Shown here: positions 37,547 to 53,083 of the stretch, in pieces
How positions within the stretch are numbered: position 1 is the first letter of the stretch
Layout of the letters: every line of letters begins with the position of its first letter
Source: Intrasporangium flavum
GTDB taxonomy: Bacteria; Actinomycetota; Actinomycetes; Actinomycetales; Dermatophilaceae
Direction: 5' to 3'
Length of the DNA stretch: 64,000 nucleotides
Assembly (NCBI RefSeq): GCF_001956915.1
Contig: NZ_MLJO01000001.1
Coordinates: 142,075-206,074 of the forward strand
Made by a program: the position numbers and the translations under genes
Notes under the pieces: generated by a model
What the model was told of the DNA's origin: nothing
Databases searched by the model: none
What the model saw: the letters and a program-made list of their open reading frames with translations, nothing else

Positions 37547-37870
37547 ATGACCCAGCCGCTGGACGTCCTCGTGTTCTACTCGCCCGTCGGGTCGACCGAG
37601 GACGTCCTCGCGGCGGTCTTCGCCGCGGGCGCCGGCGCGATCGGTGACTACACCGAGTGCGCCTGGTGGGTCGAGGGCACCGGGCAGTTCCGGCCCGGGC
37701 CCGGCGCGAACCCCGCGGTCGGCGTCGTCGGCGAGCTCGAGACGCTGCCCGAGCACCGGGTCGAGGTGACCTTCCCGCGCGAGCGCCGAGGCGCCGTCGT
37801 CGCGGCCCTGCGGGCCGCGCACCCCTACGAGGAGCCGGCCTTCCACGTGCTCGAGACCGGCGCCGTCTGA
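37547..37870 (+). CDS. YqfO/NIF3 C-terminal-like (CutA-fold) small protein
   Basis: The 107-residue protein matches the ferredoxin-like insert domain of NIF3/YqfO proteins: GAIGDYTECAWW, the GQFRPGPGANPAVG stretch, and the ending AALRAAHPYEEPAFHVLET. It stands alone without the NIF3 metal-binding halves. Stand-alone forms are common but their role is unknown. It follows the enoyl-CoA hydratase by 28 nt. Confidence 0.85.
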   Translation: MTQPLDVLVFYSPVGSTEDVLAAVFAAGAGAIGDYTECAWWVEGTGQFRPGPGANPAVGVVGELETLPEHRVEVTFPRERRGAVVAALRAAHPYEEPAFHVLETGAV

Positions 37871-37941
37871 AGGGTGCCCGCGCCGTCGCCGGGTGCGACG
37901 GGCGTCACTGGTGGTGAGCGTCACGCCCCCGGCGTGCTGAG

Positions 37942-37955
37942 TAAGCGGGCGCTCA
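37942..37955. promoter_or_regulatory. Palindrome upstream of etfBA (TAAGCGGGCGCTCA)
   Basis: TAAGCG-GG-CGCTCA is a 14-bp near-palindrome (one mismatched pair) lying 85-98 bp before etfB. Its T-R-AGCG-N2-CGCT-Y-A form resembles operators of TetR-type acyl-CoA-sensing regulators, so fatty-acid-responsive control is possible. No regulator gene is adjacent. Confidence 0.4.
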
Positions 37956-38039
37956 GTGAGAGGATGGCGGGCAGTGCCGGAGCGACCTCCGGCAGCCCCA
38001 TCAGACCGCTCACCCAGCTACGGAAGAGGACGTTCACCC

Positions 38040-38831
38040 ATGAACATCGTCGTCTGTGTCAAGTACGTGCCGGACGCCCAGGCGGAGCGCACGTTCAACG
38101 CGTCCGACAACACGACCGATCGCGAGAACGTCGACGGCCTGCTCTCCGAGCTGGACGAGTACGCCGTCGAGGAGGCGCTGAAGATCGTCGAGGCCGGCGA
38201 GGGTGAGGTCACCGTCGTGACGATCGGCCCCGACGCGGCCGCGGACGCCGTCAAGAAGGCGCTGCAGATGGGCGCCGACAAGGGCGTGCACGTCAACGAC
38301 GCTGCGATCCACGGCTCCGACGCTGCCGCCACCTCGCTCGTGCTCGCCGAGGCCGTCAAGAAGCTCGGCGCCGACAGCCGCGTCGACCTCGTCGTCACCG
38401 GCATGGCCTCGACCGACGGCACGATGGGCGTCGTCCCGACGATGCTCGCCGAGCGGCTCGGCCTGCCGGCCGTCACGTACGCCTCCGAGCTGACGGTCGA
38501 GGGCGACACGGTCTCGATCCGCCGCGACGGCGACGCGTCGACGCAGACGATCACGGCCACGCTGCCCGCGCTCGTCTCGGTCACCGACCAGATCAACGAG
38601 CCGCGCTACCCCTCCTTCAAGGGGATCATGGCCGCCAAGAAGAAGCCGGTCGAGACGTGGTCGCTGGCCGACCTCGGCATCGACGCCGCGCAGGTCGGTC
38701 TCGACGCCGCCTGGACCGCGGTCGAGTCCTTCGCCGCTCGCCCGCCGCGCACGCAGGGCGAGATCGTCACCGACGAGGGTGACGGCGGCAGCAAGCTCGC
38801 CGCGTTCCTGTCCGAGCGCAAGTTCGTCTGA
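38040..38831 (+). CDS. etfB: Electron transfer flavoprotein subunit beta
   Basis: The 263-residue AMP-binding subunit of the ETF heterodimer takes electrons from acyl-CoA dehydrogenases and passes them to the respiratory chain. [12 protein letters not shown] at the start, [12 protein letters not shown] and [25 protein letters not shown] in the middle, and [19 protein letters not shown] are signature segments. The start at 38040 has GGAAGAGGA upstream. etfA follows after 36 nt. The pair corresponds to fixA/fixB of M. tuberculosis, also located near iscS-mnmA. Confidence 0.95.
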   Translation: MNIVVCVKYVPDAQAERTFNASDNTTDRENVDGLLSELDEYAVEEALKIVEAGEGEVTVVTIGPDAAADAVKKALQMGADKGVHVNDAAIHGSDAAATSLVLAEAVKKLGADSRVDLVVTGMASTDGTMGVVPTMLAERLGLPAVTYASELTVEGDTVSIRRDGDASTQTITATLPALVSVTDQINEPRYPSFKGIMAAKKKPVETWSLADLGIDAAQVGLDAAWTAVESFAARPPRTQGEIVTDEGDGGSKLAAFLSERKFV

Positions 38832-38867
38832 CCGACCCCCCCAGCCACAGAAGGGAACCCACGAACC

Positions 38868-39824
38868 ATGGCTGAAGTTCTCGTTCTCGTCGACCACGTC
38901 GACGGCACGGTCCGCAAGACGACCTCCGAGCTGCTCACCATCGCCCGTCGCCTCGGCGAGCCCTCGGCCGTCTTCGTCGGCGCCGGCTTCGAGGCCGCGA
39001 AGGAGACGCTCGCCAAGTTCGGCGCGGCGAAGGTGTACCGCGTCGAGTCCGACGACGTCACGAGCCACCTCGTCGTGCCGCAGGCCGAGCTGCTCGCGCA
39101 GCTGGTCGGCTCCACCTCGCCCGCGGCGGTCCTCGTGCCGGCCTCCACCGAGGGCAAGGAGATCGCGGCCCGTGTCGCGATCAAGACCGAGTCGGGCCTG
39201 GTCACCGACGCCGTCGACGTGCAGGCGGCCGACGGTGGGGTGGCCACGACGCAGTCGGTCTTCGCCGGCTCGTACACGGTCCAGGCGAAGGTCACCAAGG
39301 GCACGCCGATCATCGCGGTGAAGCCGAACTCGGCCACGCCGGAGGAGGCCCCGGCGGCCGCCGCCGACGAGGTCGTCGACTTCACGCCGTCCGAGGCCGC
39401 CAAGGGTGCGCGCATCACCGAGTCCAAGCCGAAGCAGGCCACCGGGCGTCCCGAGCTGACCGAGGCGGCCATCGTCGTGTCCGGCGGCCGCGGCACCGGC
39501 GGCGACTTCTCCAAGGTCGAGGACTTCGCCGACAGCCTCGGCGCGGCCGTCGGTGCGAGCCGCGCCGCCGTCGACGCCGGCTGGTACCCGCACACCTCGC
39601 AGGTCGGCCAGACCGGCAAGCAGGTCAGCCCGCAGCTGTACGTCGCCTGCGGCATCTCGGGCGCCATCCAGCACCGCGCCGGCATGCAGACGTCCAAGAC
39701 GATCGTCGCCGTCAACAAGGACAACGAGGCGCCGATCTTCGAGCTCGTCGACTTCGGCGTCGTCGGTGACCTCTTCGCGGTCCTGCCGCAGGCCACCGAC
39801 GCCATCAAGACCGCCAAGGGCTGA
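38868..39824 (+). CDS. etfA: Electron transfer flavoprotein subunit alpha
   Basis: The 318-residue FAD-binding subunit has an N-terminal adenine-nucleotide-like domain and a C-terminal FAD domain. The FAD signature runs from VSGGRGTGG through [12 protein letters not shown] and [13 protein letters not shown] to [11 protein letters not shown] and GVVGDLF. An AGAAGGGAA-type ribosome binding site lies upstream. It is co-transcribed with etfB and ends at a strong hairpin. Confidence 0.96.
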   Translation: MAEVLVLVDHVDGTVRKTTSELLTIARRLGEPSAVFVGAGFEAAKETLAKFGAAKVYRVESDDVTSHLVVPQAELLAQLVGSTSPAAVLVPASTEGKEIAARVAIKTESGLVTDAVDVQAADGGVATTQSVFAGSYTVQAKVTKGTPIIAVKPNSATPEEAPAAAADEVVDFTPSEAAKGARITESKPKQATGRPELTEAAIVVSGGRGTGGDFSKVEDFADSLGAAVGASRAAVDAGWYPHTSQVGQTGKQVSPQLYVACGISGAIQHRAGMQTSKTIVAVNKDNEAPIFELVDFGVVGDLFAVLPQATDAIKTAKG

Positions 39825-39843
39825 GGCTCGCGCCACCACGCCC

Positions 39844-39884
39844 ACGACGAGGCCCCCGACCGGTCGGTCGGGGGCCCTCGTCGT
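39844..39884. terminator. Terminator after etfBA
   Basis: The stem pairs 39844-39861 with 39866-39884 across the loop GGTC, giving 18 bp with a single bulged G. It begins 20 nt after the etfA stop. Confidence 0.8.
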
Positions 39885-39921
39885 CCGAGTGACCGGGGGA
39901 GCCTGGTCGCAGGAGGCGAGG

Positions 39922-40419
39922 TCAGGCGACGGCCTCGCCGTCGGGGCCGTCCCCGTCGTCGTCGCGGGCGACCCGGGAGGTGGTCCGCGTCCAGCTCGAC
40001 AGCCGCTCGCGGTTGGCGACGTAGCGCCGGCCGCCGGAGCCGAAGGACCACCACGGGCCCTGCAGCGCCTCGCAGGGCAGGCGGGTCAGCCGCTCCGAGC
40101 CGCGTCGGAACTCGACGCGTCCCGCGCTCGAGACCCGGCGCACGACGCGTCGCTCGACGGTCGTCGACGAGAGCATGTTGTGCACGCGCAGCGCGTGGGG
40201 GCCCAGCTCGACGCGGGCCCGCCAGGCCCGCACCGCGAGCAGGACCCCGAGCGCGAGGCAGACGGCGTACGCGGCCACCTCGGGCACGGCCGGCACGTAG
40301 CGGACGAGGAGCCGGGCGACGAAGTAGGCGATGACCGGGCAGGCGAGCGCGGTGACGGCGCGGTGGGCCGTCGGGGCGCGCAGGGTGCTGCCCCCGGTGT
40401 CCTCGTGCCTCGGACCCAT
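39922..40419 (-). CDS. Small membrane protein with PH-like (bPH) domain
   Basis: The 165-residue protein has two hydrophobic segments (about 22-39 and 45-64) followed by a small beta-rich region. [29 protein letters not shown] resembles the bacterial PH-like domain found after paired TM helices, and the C-terminus is acidic ([10 protein letters not shown]). Function is unknown. It lies downstream of the subtilase on the same strand, separated by a very strong hairpin, so it is probably transcribed separately. Confidence 0.65.
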   Translation of the reverse strand: MGPRHEDTGGSTLRAPTAHRAVTALACPVIAYFVARLLVRYVPAVPEVAAYAVCLALGVLLAVRAWRARVELGPHALRVHNMLSSTTVERRVVRRVSSAGRVEFRRGSERLTRLPCEALQGPWWSFGSGGRRYVANRERLSSWTRTTSRVARDDDGDGPDGEAVA

Positions 40420-40471
40420 GCCGCCGATGATAGGCCGCCGACCCGCAGCGTCCTCGGGTCGGACGCGCGCG

Positions 40472-40512
40472 GGCCCCGTGGATCCCTCCGGACCGGAGGG
40501 ATCCACGGGGCC
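40472..40512. terminator. Strong terminator hairpin between the subtilase and PH-domain genes
   Basis: Bases 40472-40491 and 40493-40512 are perfect 20-nt reverse complements around a single A, so in practice an 18-bp stem with a GGACC loop. It lies 15 nt downstream of the subtilase stop on the minus strand. Confidence 0.75.
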
Positions 40513-40526
40513 GGGAGCGCCGGGCG

Positions 40527-42056
40527 TCACCGCGTGAGGGCCGCCACCGCCGCGACGACGTCGACGAGGCCGTGGCCCTTGTCGAAGGACGTCGTGCCGT
40601 TCGTGCCGGGCTCGTACGCGGCGCCGTCGGTGTACTTGTAGGCCGACGACTCGAGGGCTGCCTCGATCTGCGCCGGCGTGGCCGCCGGGTCGGCCTGGAA
40701 CAGCTGCGCGACGATGCCGGAGATGTGCGGCGTGGCCATCGACGTGCCGCTGATCGTGTTGTAGTCGCCGCCGTCGCGGGGGTCGCCGCCGGTGGTGCAG
40801 ATCGGCAGGTAGATGCGGCACGAGGACGTGATGCCCTCGCCGGGCGCCGAGATGTCGGGGTAGCTCGACAGCTGGCCGCGCTTGCCGCGCGAGCTGAAGT
40901 CGCTCACGGTGCCGTTGCGGGTGCCGGTGTCCTGGTCGTTGTAGGAGGCGACGGACAGGATGCCGGGGGTGGGGTCCTGGCCGGGCGGGTTGGACAGGTT
41001 GGCCGACCCGTCGCCGCCGTCGTTGCCGTTGGCCCAGACGCTGACGACGCCCTCCTGGACGAGGGCGCGCTGGAGCTTGACCGTGGCCGAGTTCGGGTCG
41101 AACTCGCCGCCGCCGGACGGGCCGTAGGAGTTGCTCGTCACCTTGATCGGCGGGCACGTGCTCGCGGGGACGCCGGCACCGCACGGGGCGCCGTGGTTCT
41201 CGAGGACCCAGTTGAGGGCCGAGTCGGCGCCGACGATGAACAGGACGGCGCCGGTGCTGAGGCTCACGAGGCTCGCGCCCGGGGCCGCGCCGTGCATCTT
41301 CGTGCCGTCGGACAGGGTGACGTCGCGACCGGCGACGATGCCGTTGACGTGCATGCCGTGGCCGCCGACCGAGAGCAGGTCGGTGTTCAGGCTGCCGGCG
41401 TCGACGGGCTGGCAGGGGAGCACCTCGAGGGGGTCGCAGACCATCTTGAGGTTCTTGACGACGGCCGAGCTGCCGTCGGCGTTGCGCAGGAACGGGTGGC
41501 TCGGGTCGACGCCGGAGTCGATGACGGCGACGCTGACGCCGGAGCCGTCGAGGGGCTTGCCGTTGGCGCCGGTCAGGGTGGCGCGCGCCTCCGAGCCGCG
41601 CGTCGCGGTGTTCGACGTGGACAGGAAGAGCGTGATCGGCTCGTTGCCCTCGACGTAGGTGACGCCGGGGACGGCGCGCACGGCGGCGATCTGCGTGGGC
41701 AGGCCGGCTGCGACGACGACACCGATCTTGTCGAAGCTCTCGCGCACGACGAGGCCCGACGCGGTGGCCGCACGGCGTGCGGCGGTGACGTCGGTGCCGT
41801 GGACGAGGACGGTGGTCGGCTTCAGCGCGGACAGCGCCGACCACTGGCGCGCGAGCCACGGTGACAGCGGTGCGAGGCCGTTCGAGCTGCCCGGGCTGCT
41901 CGCACGTGTGACGCCGCCGAGCGCCGAGGACAGGCCGTCGGACGGTGCGGCCGCGCCCGCGGAGACGGCTCCGGTCAGGCCCGACGCGGCGAGCGCGACG
42001 GTGCCGACGCCCACGGCGACGGCGGTGCGGAGGCGGGTTCTGGTCGTGCCGGACAT
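40527..42056 (-). CDS. Secreted S8-family serine peptidase (subtilase)
   Basis: The 509-residue protein has a Sec-type signal (basic start, hydrophobic 11-35). A pro-region follows (about 80-142), with [14 protein letters not shown] just before the mature domain. The catalytic triad is Asp180 ([13 protein letters not shown]), His233 (GGHGMHVNG) and Ser439 (GTSMATPH), with oxyanion Asn345 (ANGNDGG). Several Cys pairs suit an extracellular protein. GAGAGGGA upstream of the ATG is the ribosome binding site. It probably degrades external or wall proteins. The His motif has Met where Thr is usual (HGTHV). Confidence 0.92.
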   Translation of the reverse strand: MSGTTRTRLRTAVAVGVGTVALAASGLTGAVSAGAAAPSDGLSSALGGVTRASSPGSSNGLAPLSPWLARQWSALSALKPTTVLVHGTDVTAARRAATASGLVVRESFDKIGVVVAAGLPTQIAAVRAVPGVTYVEGNEPITLFLSTSNTATRGSEARATLTGANGKPLDGSGVSVAVIDSGVDPSHPFLRNADGSSAVVKNLKMVCDPLEVLPCQPVDAGSLNTDLLSVGGHGMHVNGIVAGRDVTLSDGTKMHGAAPGASLVSLSTGAVLFIVGADSALNWVLENHGAPCGAGVPASTCPPIKVTSNSYGPSGGGEFDPNSATVKLQRALVQEGVVSVWANGNDGGDGSANLSNPPGQDPTPGILSVASYNDQDTGTRNGTVSDFSSRGKRGQLSSYPDISAPGEGITSSCRIYLPICTTGGDPRDGGDYNTISGTSMATPHISGIVAQLFQADPAATPAQIEAALESSAYKYTDGAAYEPGTNGTTSFDKGHGLVDVVAAVAALTR

Positions 42057-42204
42057 GGTTCCCTCTCTGCCGGTGGCTGCCGCCGACGCTGGCGACAGGG
42101 TGACCCGACAACGAGGTGCGCCCGGCGCAGGTTACGGCCGGTAGCCACGGGGTGGACGCTCCGGACGGCCCGGCGCCCGGGCCGGGCGGCCGCTCGCCAC
42201 GGCC

Positions 42205-42210
42205 TAGAAT
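42205..42210 (+). promoter_or_regulatory. -10 element of iscS (TAGAAT)
   Basis: TAGAAT ends 6 nt before the GTG at 42217, a strong -10 match in leaderless position. No clear -35 was found at 16-19 bp. Confidence 0.55.
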
Positions 42211-42216
42211 CGTGCG

Positions 42217-43404
42217 GTGACCGCGTACCTCGACCATGCCGCGACGACGCCGATGCTGCCGGCGGCGCTCGACGCGATGACCCGTCAGCTCGCGGTCGTC
42301 GGCAACCCGTCCTCGCTGCACCGCACCGGCCGCGAGGCCCGCCGGGCCGTGGAGGAGTCGCGCGAGAAGATCGCCCGCGCGCTCGGGGCCCGACCCTCCG
42401 AGGTCGTCTTCACCTCCGGCGGGACCGAGTCGGACAACCTCGCCGTCAAGGGCACGTTCTGGGCACGCCGCGACGCCGACCCGGCCCGCGTCCGGCTCCT
42501 CGTCGGGGCCACCGAGCACCACGCCGTCCTCGACTGCGTCGACTTCCTCGTCGCCCACGAGGGCGCGAAGGTGACGTGGCTCGAGTGCACGCCCGAGGGC
42601 TTCGTCGAGCCGGCCACGGTGCGCCGCGCCATCGAGGAGGACCCCGGCTCGGTCGCCCTCGTGTCGGTGATGTGGGCCAACAACGAGGTCGGTACTGTCC
42701 AGGACGTCCGCGCGCTGGCCGCCGTGGCCCACGAGTTCGACGTCCCGTTCCACACCGACGCCGTGCAGGCCGCCGGGCACGTGCCCGTCGACTTCGCCAC
42801 GAGCGGCGCCGACCTCATGTCGGTGACGGCGCACAAGCTCGGCGGGCCCATCGGCGTCGGGGCGCTCGTCGTGCGCCGCGACGCCACGCTGGTCCCGCTG
42901 ACCCACGGTGGCGGCCAGGAGCGGCAGGTGCGCTCGGGCACGCTCGACGCACCGGCGATCGTCGGCTTCGCGACGGCCCTGACCGCGTCGGTCGAGTCGA
43001 TGGACGCCGAGGCCGCGCGGCTCGTCGCCCTGCGCGACGCCATCGTCGAGCGGGCCGTCGAGCTGGCCCCCGACGTCCGACCGACCGGCTTCTGGGAGCC
43101 CGGCGACGCGACGCGTCGCCTGCCGGGCAACGCCCACCTGCTGGTGCCCGGCTGTGACGGCGACTCCCTCCTCTACCTGCTCGACGCCGCCGGCGTCGCC
43201 TGCTCGACCGGGTCGGCGTGCCAGGCCGGCGTGCCCCAGCCGAGCCACGTGCTGCTCGCCATGGGCATCAGCGAGTCCGACGCGCGCGGCGCGCTGCGCC
43301 TGACGCTCGGGCACACCTCGACGGAGGCCGACGTCGAGGCGTTCCTCGCAGCGCTGCCCGCGGCGCTCGAGCGGGCGCGGAGGGCGCGCGAGGTCTCCTC
43401 GTGA
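42217..43404 (+). CDS. iscS: Cysteine desulfurase (IscS/NifS type)
   Basis: The 395-residue PLP enzyme converts cysteine to alanine and enzyme-bound persulfide. YLDHAATTP at the N-terminus, Lys207 (TAHKLGG) for PLP and Cys335 in STGSACQAG for persulfide are visible; Cys329 is an additional cysteine in the same loop. Its stop overlaps mnmA (GTGA), so it most likely supplies sulfur for tRNA 2-thiouridine. The GTG start lies 6 nt after a TAGAAT -10, consistent with a leaderless message. Confidence 0.95.
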   Translation: MTAYLDHAATTPMLPAALDAMTRQLAVVGNPSSLHRTGREARRAVEESREKIARALGARPSEVVFTSGGTESDNLAVKGTFWARRDADPARVRLLVGATEHHAVLDCVDFLVAHEGAKVTWLECTPEGFVEPATVRRAIEEDPGSVALVSVMWANNEVGTVQDVRALAAVAHEFDVPFHTDAVQAAGHVPVDFATSGADLMSVTAHKLGGPIGVGALVVRRDATLVPLTHGGGQERQVRSGTLDAPAIVGFATALTASVESMDAEAARLVALRDAIVERAVELAPDVRPTGFWEPGDATRRLPGNAHLLVPGCDGDSLLYLLDAAGVACSTGSACQAGVPQPSHVLLAMGISESDARGALRLTLGHTSTEADVEAFLAALPAALERARRAREVSS

Positions 43405-44507
43405 GGGTCGTCGCGGCGATGAGCGGCGGCGTCGACTCTGCGGTCGCCGCCGCCCGCATGCTCGACGCCGGCCACGAGGTCGTCGGCGTGCACCTCGCGC
43501 TGAGCCAGAGCGCGGCGACGCTGCGCGAGTCGGCGCGCGGCTGCTGCACCATCGAGGACGCCGGTGACGCCCGCCGGGTGGCCGACGTGCTCGGCATCCC
43601 GTTCTACGTCTGGGACATGGCCGAGCGCTTCCGCCGCGACGTCGTCGACGACTTCCGCGCCGAGTACGCCGCAGGCCGCACCCCGAACCCGTGCCTGCGC
43701 TGCAACGAGCGGATCAAGTTCGCCGCCCTGCTCGACAAGGCGCTCGCGCTCGGGTTCGACGCCGTCGCCACGGGGCACTACGCCCGCGTCGTCGAGGTGC
43801 CCGACGCGTCGGGCGGCCTGCGCCGCGAGCTGCACCGGGCCGTCGACGCCGCCAAGGACCAGAGCTACGTCCTCGGTGTCCTCGACGCCGACCAGCTCGC
43901 GCGCTCGTTCTTCCCGCTCGGCGACACGACGAAGCCGGCCATCCGGCGCGAGGCGGCCGAGCGCGGCTTCTACGTCGCCAACAAGCCCGACAGCCACGAC
44001 ATCTGCTTCATTGCCGACGGCGACACCCGGGGCTGGCTGACCCGCGAGCTCGGCGCGGCCCCCGGCGAGATCGTCGACGCCGACGGCGCCGTCGTCGGGG
44101 AGCACGAGGGCGCCTTCGCGTACACCGTCGGGCAGCGCCGGGGCCTCGCGCTGGGACGCCCGGCCGCCGACGGGCAGCCGCGCTACGTCGTGGAGGTGCG
44201 CCCCGGGACCAACCAGGTCGTCGTCGGCACGGCCGACCTGCTCGGGGTCAACGCGATGACCGGGCAGCACGCACGCTGGTGCGGCCCGGCGCCCGAGGGC
44301 GTCGTCCGCGTCGGGGCCCAGGTGCGGGCGCACGGCGAGGAGCACCCCGCCACGGCGTGGGCCGAGGGCGACCGCGTCGAGGTGCGCCTCGACGACCGGA
44401 TCCGCGGCGTCGCGCCGGGGCAGTCGGTCGTGCTCTACGACGGCACGCGCGTCGTCGGGTCGGCGACGATCGCCGCCTCGCGCCTCGAGCGCGACCCCGT
44501 GGCATGA
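43401..44507 (+). CDS. mnmA: tRNA-specific 2-thiouridylase MnmA
   Basis: The 368-residue enzyme thiolates U34 of Lys/Glu/Gln tRNAs. The N-terminal PP-loop [13 protein letters not shown] binds ATP. Cys101 (in [12 protein letters not shown]) and Cys202 (DSHDICFI) correspond to the catalytic Cys pair. YTVGQRRGL marks the central domain. The GTG start overlaps the iscS stop by 4 nt, which fixes the start and suggests direct coupling with the sulfur donor. Confidence 0.95.
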   Translation: MRVVAAMSGGVDSAVAAARMLDAGHEVVGVHLALSQSAATLRESARGCCTIEDAGDARRVADVLGIPFYVWDMAERFRRDVVDDFRAEYAAGRTPNPCLRCNERIKFAALLDKALALGFDAVATGHYARVVEVPDASGGLRRELHRAVDAAKDQSYVLGVLDADQLARSFFPLGDTTKPAIRREAAERGFYVANKPDSHDICFIADGDTRGWLTRELGAAPGEIVDADGAVVGEHEGAFAYTVGQRRGLALGRPAADGQPRYVVEVRPGTNQVVVGTADLLGVNAMTGQHARWCGPAPEGVVRVGAQVRAHGEEHPATAWAEGDRVEVRLDDRIRGVAPGQSVVLYDGTRVVGSATIAASRLERDPVA

Positions 44508-44529
44508 CGGGCATGACGGGCCCGACGGC

Positions 44530-45450
44530 GTGACGATGCCGCTCGCGACCCGCGCAGCGTCGCAGGTCGGCACCGGCGCCCTCGTCGAGGCGTGGAACCG
44601 CGCCTACGCGGACTACCTCGTCGACGTCAGCCGCGACGCCCGGGGGCTGGCCGACCACGTCACCGCGGGCTCCATCGACCTCGGGCGCTCCCTCGTGGTC
44701 CTCGACCGGGGCGTGCCCGTCGGCCTCGCCCTGCTCGGGGTGCGTGCCACGGACGCCGGCCGGGCAGCGGGGGAGCGGGGCTGGGTGGGCGGCTTCGGCC
44801 TCGCGCCCTCGCACCGGGGCCGCGGGCTCGCGGCGCCCCTCGCCGACGCGCTGCTCGACCTCGCGCGCGGCAGCGGCGTCGGGCACGTGCGGCTCGAGGT
44901 GCTGACCCCGAACGTCGCCGCACGGCGCACCTACGAACGCGTCGGCTTCCGCGTCGACCAGCGGCTGCTCGTGCTCGGGGGCCGGCTCGCCGCGCCGGGG
45001 GACCGGCCTGCTCGCTCCACCCGGTCGGCCCGGGTCGTGCCGTTCGACGCTGCAAGGTGGGCTGCAGGGCTGGCGGCGCTCGAGCGCCTCAGCGGTGGCC
45101 CGTCGCAGCCGTGGGGCCGCGAGGCCGCCCACGTGACGCCCCGACCCGGCGACGTGATCGCGCTCGTCGGTCCCGACGCCGCGCCGACGGCCGCCCTCCT
45201 CGTGCGCCCCCGCCCGTCCGCGTCGGCCGCGTCGGCTGCGGCCCCGGTCGACCTCTCCGTCCTGACGGGAGCGGCCCTCGACGAGGACGCGGCCGGCGCC
45301 GCCGTGTCGGCCCTGGCGGCGTGCTACCCGGGGCGCGCGTGCCGGGTCGTCAACGAGCCCGCCACGTCACCGCTCGCGGCCGCGTTCGGCCGGGCCGGCC
45401 TCGCGGAGGTCCTCGACCAGCACGAGATGTCGGTGCTGCTCCGGCCCTAG
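44530..45450 (+). CDS. GNAT-family N-acetyltransferase with C-terminal second lobe
   Basis: The 306-residue protein has one clear GNAT domain: GFGLAPSHRGRGLAAPLADALL (about 93-114) is the acetyl-CoA loop and NVAARRTYERVGFRV is motif B. The remaining 160 residues look like a degenerate second GNAT lobe. The substrate is unknown. GTG at 44530 or ATG at 44536 could be the start. It ends with a CTAG shared with the stop of the convergent gene. Confidence 0.75.
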   Translation: MTMPLATRAASQVGTGALVEAWNRAYADYLVDVSRDARGLADHVTAGSIDLGRSLVVLDRGVPVGLALLGVRATDAGRAAGERGWVGGFGLAPSHRGRGLAAPLADALLDLARGSGVGHVRLEVLTPNVAARRTYERVGFRVDQRLLVLGGRLAAPGDRPARSTRSARVVPFDAARWAAGLAALERLSGGPSQPWGREAAHVTPRPGDVIALVGPDAAPTAALLVRPRPSASAASAAAPVDLSVLTGAALDEDAAGAAVSALAACYPGRACRVVNEPATSPLAAAFGRAGLAEVLDQHEMSVLLRP

Positions 45451-46337
45451 CCGGCCGACCGGCTCCACGTCAGCACGCGGGCCGTCGGCTCGAAGCCGAG
45501 CCCGCGGTAGATGCGCTGGGGCCCCGGGTAGGCGTCGTCGCCGCGCGGGGTCACCTGCGCCACGCGGCCACCGGCGTCGCGCAGCGCGTGCAGGGCGGCG
45601 AGCGTCACCGCGCCGGCGAGACCGCGCCCGCGGTGGGCGGGCAGGCAGCCGACCGGTTCAACGAGGCCGGCACCGGTCGCGGGGTCGAGCCAGACGAGCG
45701 CCGAGGCGACCATCGCGCCCGACGCGTCGAGGGCCACCACGTCCAGGTCGCCGCGGTAGGGCCAGGCCGCCATGAGCTGGCCGTAGGAGGACGCGTCGAC
45801 CTGTGAGGGCCCGAGGTCGGACCACGCCCCCACGTGCACGGCCGCCCGCTCCACCACCTCGTCGGACTGCACCGCCCGGAACGTGTACCCGGGCACGGCG
45901 GGCACCGGCCGCAGCGCCTCGAGGTCGAGGACGTGGTGGGTGAAGAACGGCTCCTGCTCCTGCGGGAGGAAGCCCGCGTCGGCGAGAGCGGCCTCCACGG
46001 CGGCGTCGCCCTCGACCGCCATGACCGACTGCTCCTCGGCGTCGCTCCACTCCTCGAACCACTCGAGCACCAGGGCGGCGACCTCGGGGTGGTCGGGGTC
46101 GACCTGCAGCTCGAGCCAGTCGGGCGCCTCGGCCCAGCCGAACCCGACCGCGTGACCGTCCTGCGCCCACACCGACACGGCCTCGGTCGCCTCGAGCGCG
46201 AACGGGTCGACCGGCCGGTAGTAGCGGCTCCACGCCAGCTGGCCGGGGTGGAAGCGGCTCGTCGGCGTCCACGTGCGCGAGCAGAGGTCCTGCATGGCCC
46301 GCAGGTCGCCGGGGCCGGAGAAGTCACGTCGCGTCAC
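45447..46337 (-). CDS. GNAT-family N-acetyltransferase (two-lobed)
   Basis: The 296-residue protein ends with a GNAT domain: PVGCLPAHRGRGLAGAVTLAALHAL and YPGPQRIYRGLGFEP are motifs A and B. An N-terminal lobe without a clear motif precedes it, as in mycothiol synthase-like proteins. GTG at 46337 lies 7 nt after a TAGCGT -10-like element on the minus strand. Its stop shares CTAG with the convergent GNAT gene. The substrate is unknown. Confidence 0.78.
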   Translation of the reverse strand: MTRRDFSGPGDLRAMQDLCSRTWTPTSRFHPGQLAWSRYYRPVDPFALEATEAVSVWAQDGHAVGFGWAEAPDWLELQVDPDHPEVAALVLEWFEEWSDAEEQSVMAVEGDAAVEAALADAGFLPQEQEPFFTHHVLDLEALRPVPAVPGYTFRAVQSDEVVERAAVHVGAWSDLGPSQVDASSYGQLMAAWPYRGDLDVVALDASGAMVASALVWLDPATGAGLVEPVGCLPAHRGRGLAGAVTLAALHALRDAGGRVAQVTPRGDDAYPGPQRIYRGLGFEPTARVLTWSRSAG

Positions 46338-46344
46338 CCGCGCC

Positions 46345-46350
46345 ACGCTA
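46345..46350 (-). promoter_or_regulatory. -10-like element of the minus-strand GNAT gene
   Basis: TAGCGT on the minus strand ends 7 nt before the GTG at 46337, a leaderless arrangement. Confidence 0.4.
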
Positions 46351-46421
46351 GCGCGTGGCCTCCGGGCGGCGTGATGAGGACTGCGCCCGCCACCCGTTCG
46401 GGGCGGCCTGACGCGTCCGCC

Positions 46422-46427
46422 TAGGCT
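46422..46427 (+). promoter_or_regulatory. -10-like element of the MetE-like gene
   Basis: TAGGCT ends 6 nt before the GTG at 46434, again leaving no space for a ribosome binding site. Confidence 0.45.
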
Positions 46428-46433
46428 GGCGCG

Positions 46434-47426
46434 GTGACCCTCGCTTCCGGCATCGGCTCCTGGCCCGGCACCTCGGTGCGCGACGCGCTCGCCCAGGTCG
46501 GCGAGCTGCTCGAGGGCCAGCTGCCCTACCTGCCCGAGCTGCCCGCCCGCGGCCCCGGCGCCGACATGGTCGGGCGCACCGCCGGGATGCTCGTCGAGCT
46601 GCCCGTCGACCTCCAGCCCGTCGGGTGGCGCCTCGTCGACCGTCCGGGGCGCGACGCCGGCCGGACCGCCGCGTTCCTGCGCGAGGACCTCGACGAGCTC
46701 GCCGAGGCCTTCGACGGCCACACCGGTCCGCTCAAGGTGCAGCTCGTCGGCCCGTGGACCCTCGCCGCCTCGCTGTGGCTGCCGCGGGGGGAGCGGGCCG
46801 TCGTCGACGAAGGGGCCTGCAGGGACCTCGTCGAGTCGCTCGCCGAGGGGGTGCGCCAGCACGTCGGTGCGGTCCGCCGGCTCGTTCCCGGCGCCGAGAT
46901 CGTCGTCCAGGTCGACGAGCCGTCGCTGCCGACGGTGCTCGCGGGCCGCCTGCCGACCGCGTCGGGCTTCGGGCGCCTTCCCTCGCTCGACCCGCAGGTC
47001 GCCGAGGGCGGGCTGCGCACCGTCCTCGCCGCCGCGGCCGAGGTCGCGGACGGCCGTACCGTCGTGCACTGCTGCGCCGTCGACCCGCCCCTGCCGCTGC
47101 TGCGGGCGGCCGGCGCGGCAGCGCTCTCGCTCGACACAAGCCTGCTGCGCCCGCGCGGCTGGGAGGGCGTCGCGGTCGCCGTCGAGGAGGGTGTGACGCT
47201 GCACGCCGGGTCCGTGCCCACCGACGGGTCACGGCTGCGCGCCTCGGCCGTCGCCGACCACGTCGAGACGGCGTGGCGCCGCGTCGGGCTGCCGGTCGCC
47301 GACCTCGCCGGCGTCGTCGTCACCCCGGCCTGCGGTCTCGCCGCCGCCGGGCCCGACCTCGCCCGACGCGTCCAGCGCACCGCCGTGGACGCTGCCCGCG
47401 AGCTGGCCGAGCGCGCCGAGGGCTGA
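46434..47426 (+). CDS. MetE C-terminal-like (cobalamin-independent methionine synthase family) protein
   Basis: The 330-residue protein is a single TIM-barrel of the UROD/MetE superfamily, about half the size of full MetE. GIGSWPGTSV opens the barrel, KVQLVGPWTLAASL and VVQVDEPSLP follow, and HCCAVDPP plus TPACGLA supply His and Cys residues at the positions of the zinc site. It may transfer methyl groups from a corrinoid or other donor; its real donor is unknown. It lies in the same iscS-mnmA-ligA order as the homologue in M. tuberculosis. The GTG start follows a TAGGCT -10-like element by 6 nt. Confidence 0.8.
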   Translation: MTLASGIGSWPGTSVRDALAQVGELLEGQLPYLPELPARGPGADMVGRTAGMLVELPVDLQPVGWRLVDRPGRDAGRTAAFLREDLDELAEAFDGHTGPLKVQLVGPWTLAASLWLPRGERAVVDEGACRDLVESLAEGVRQHVGAVRRLVPGAEIVVQVDEPSLPTVLAGRLPTASGFGRLPSLDPQVAEGGLRTVLAAAAEVADGRTVVHCCAVDPPLPLLRAAGAAALSLDTSLLRPRGWEGVAVAVEEGVTLHAGSVPTDGSRLRASAVADHVETAWRRVGLPVADLAGVVVTPACGLAAAGPDLARRVQRTAVDAARELAERAEG

Positions 47427-47439
47427 AGGGCCACGACGA

Positions 47440-47470
47440 AGGCCGGCCACCCCGTCGGGGTGACCGGCCT
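47440..47470. terminator. Terminator between the MetE-like and L,D-transpeptidase genes
   Basis: AGGCCGGCCACCCC (47440-47453) pairs with 47457-47470 around GTC, a 14-bp stem with one C-A mismatch. It lies between two convergent stops and can serve both genes. Confidence 0.7.
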
Positions 47471-47493
47471 CCTGTCGTGCTCGTGTCAGCTGA

Positions 47494-52962
<5,469 letters not shown>

Positions 52963-53083
52963 CCGGACATCCACGGTGCCGACCCGCCAACCCTGGGGTC
53001 CGTGCTCGCTGGGCGCGCGCTCGCTCGGCGGCGTAGGGGCGCAATGATCCTGTCGTTCAGGCGAATTGGCCTGTGCGCAACGG

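Noticed and set aside
46338..46433. Possible cobalamin or SAM riboswitch upstream of the MetE-like gene
   Set aside because: Only 96 bp separate the two divergent starts, a -10 element lies 6 nt from the GTG, and no B12-box-like sequence is present.
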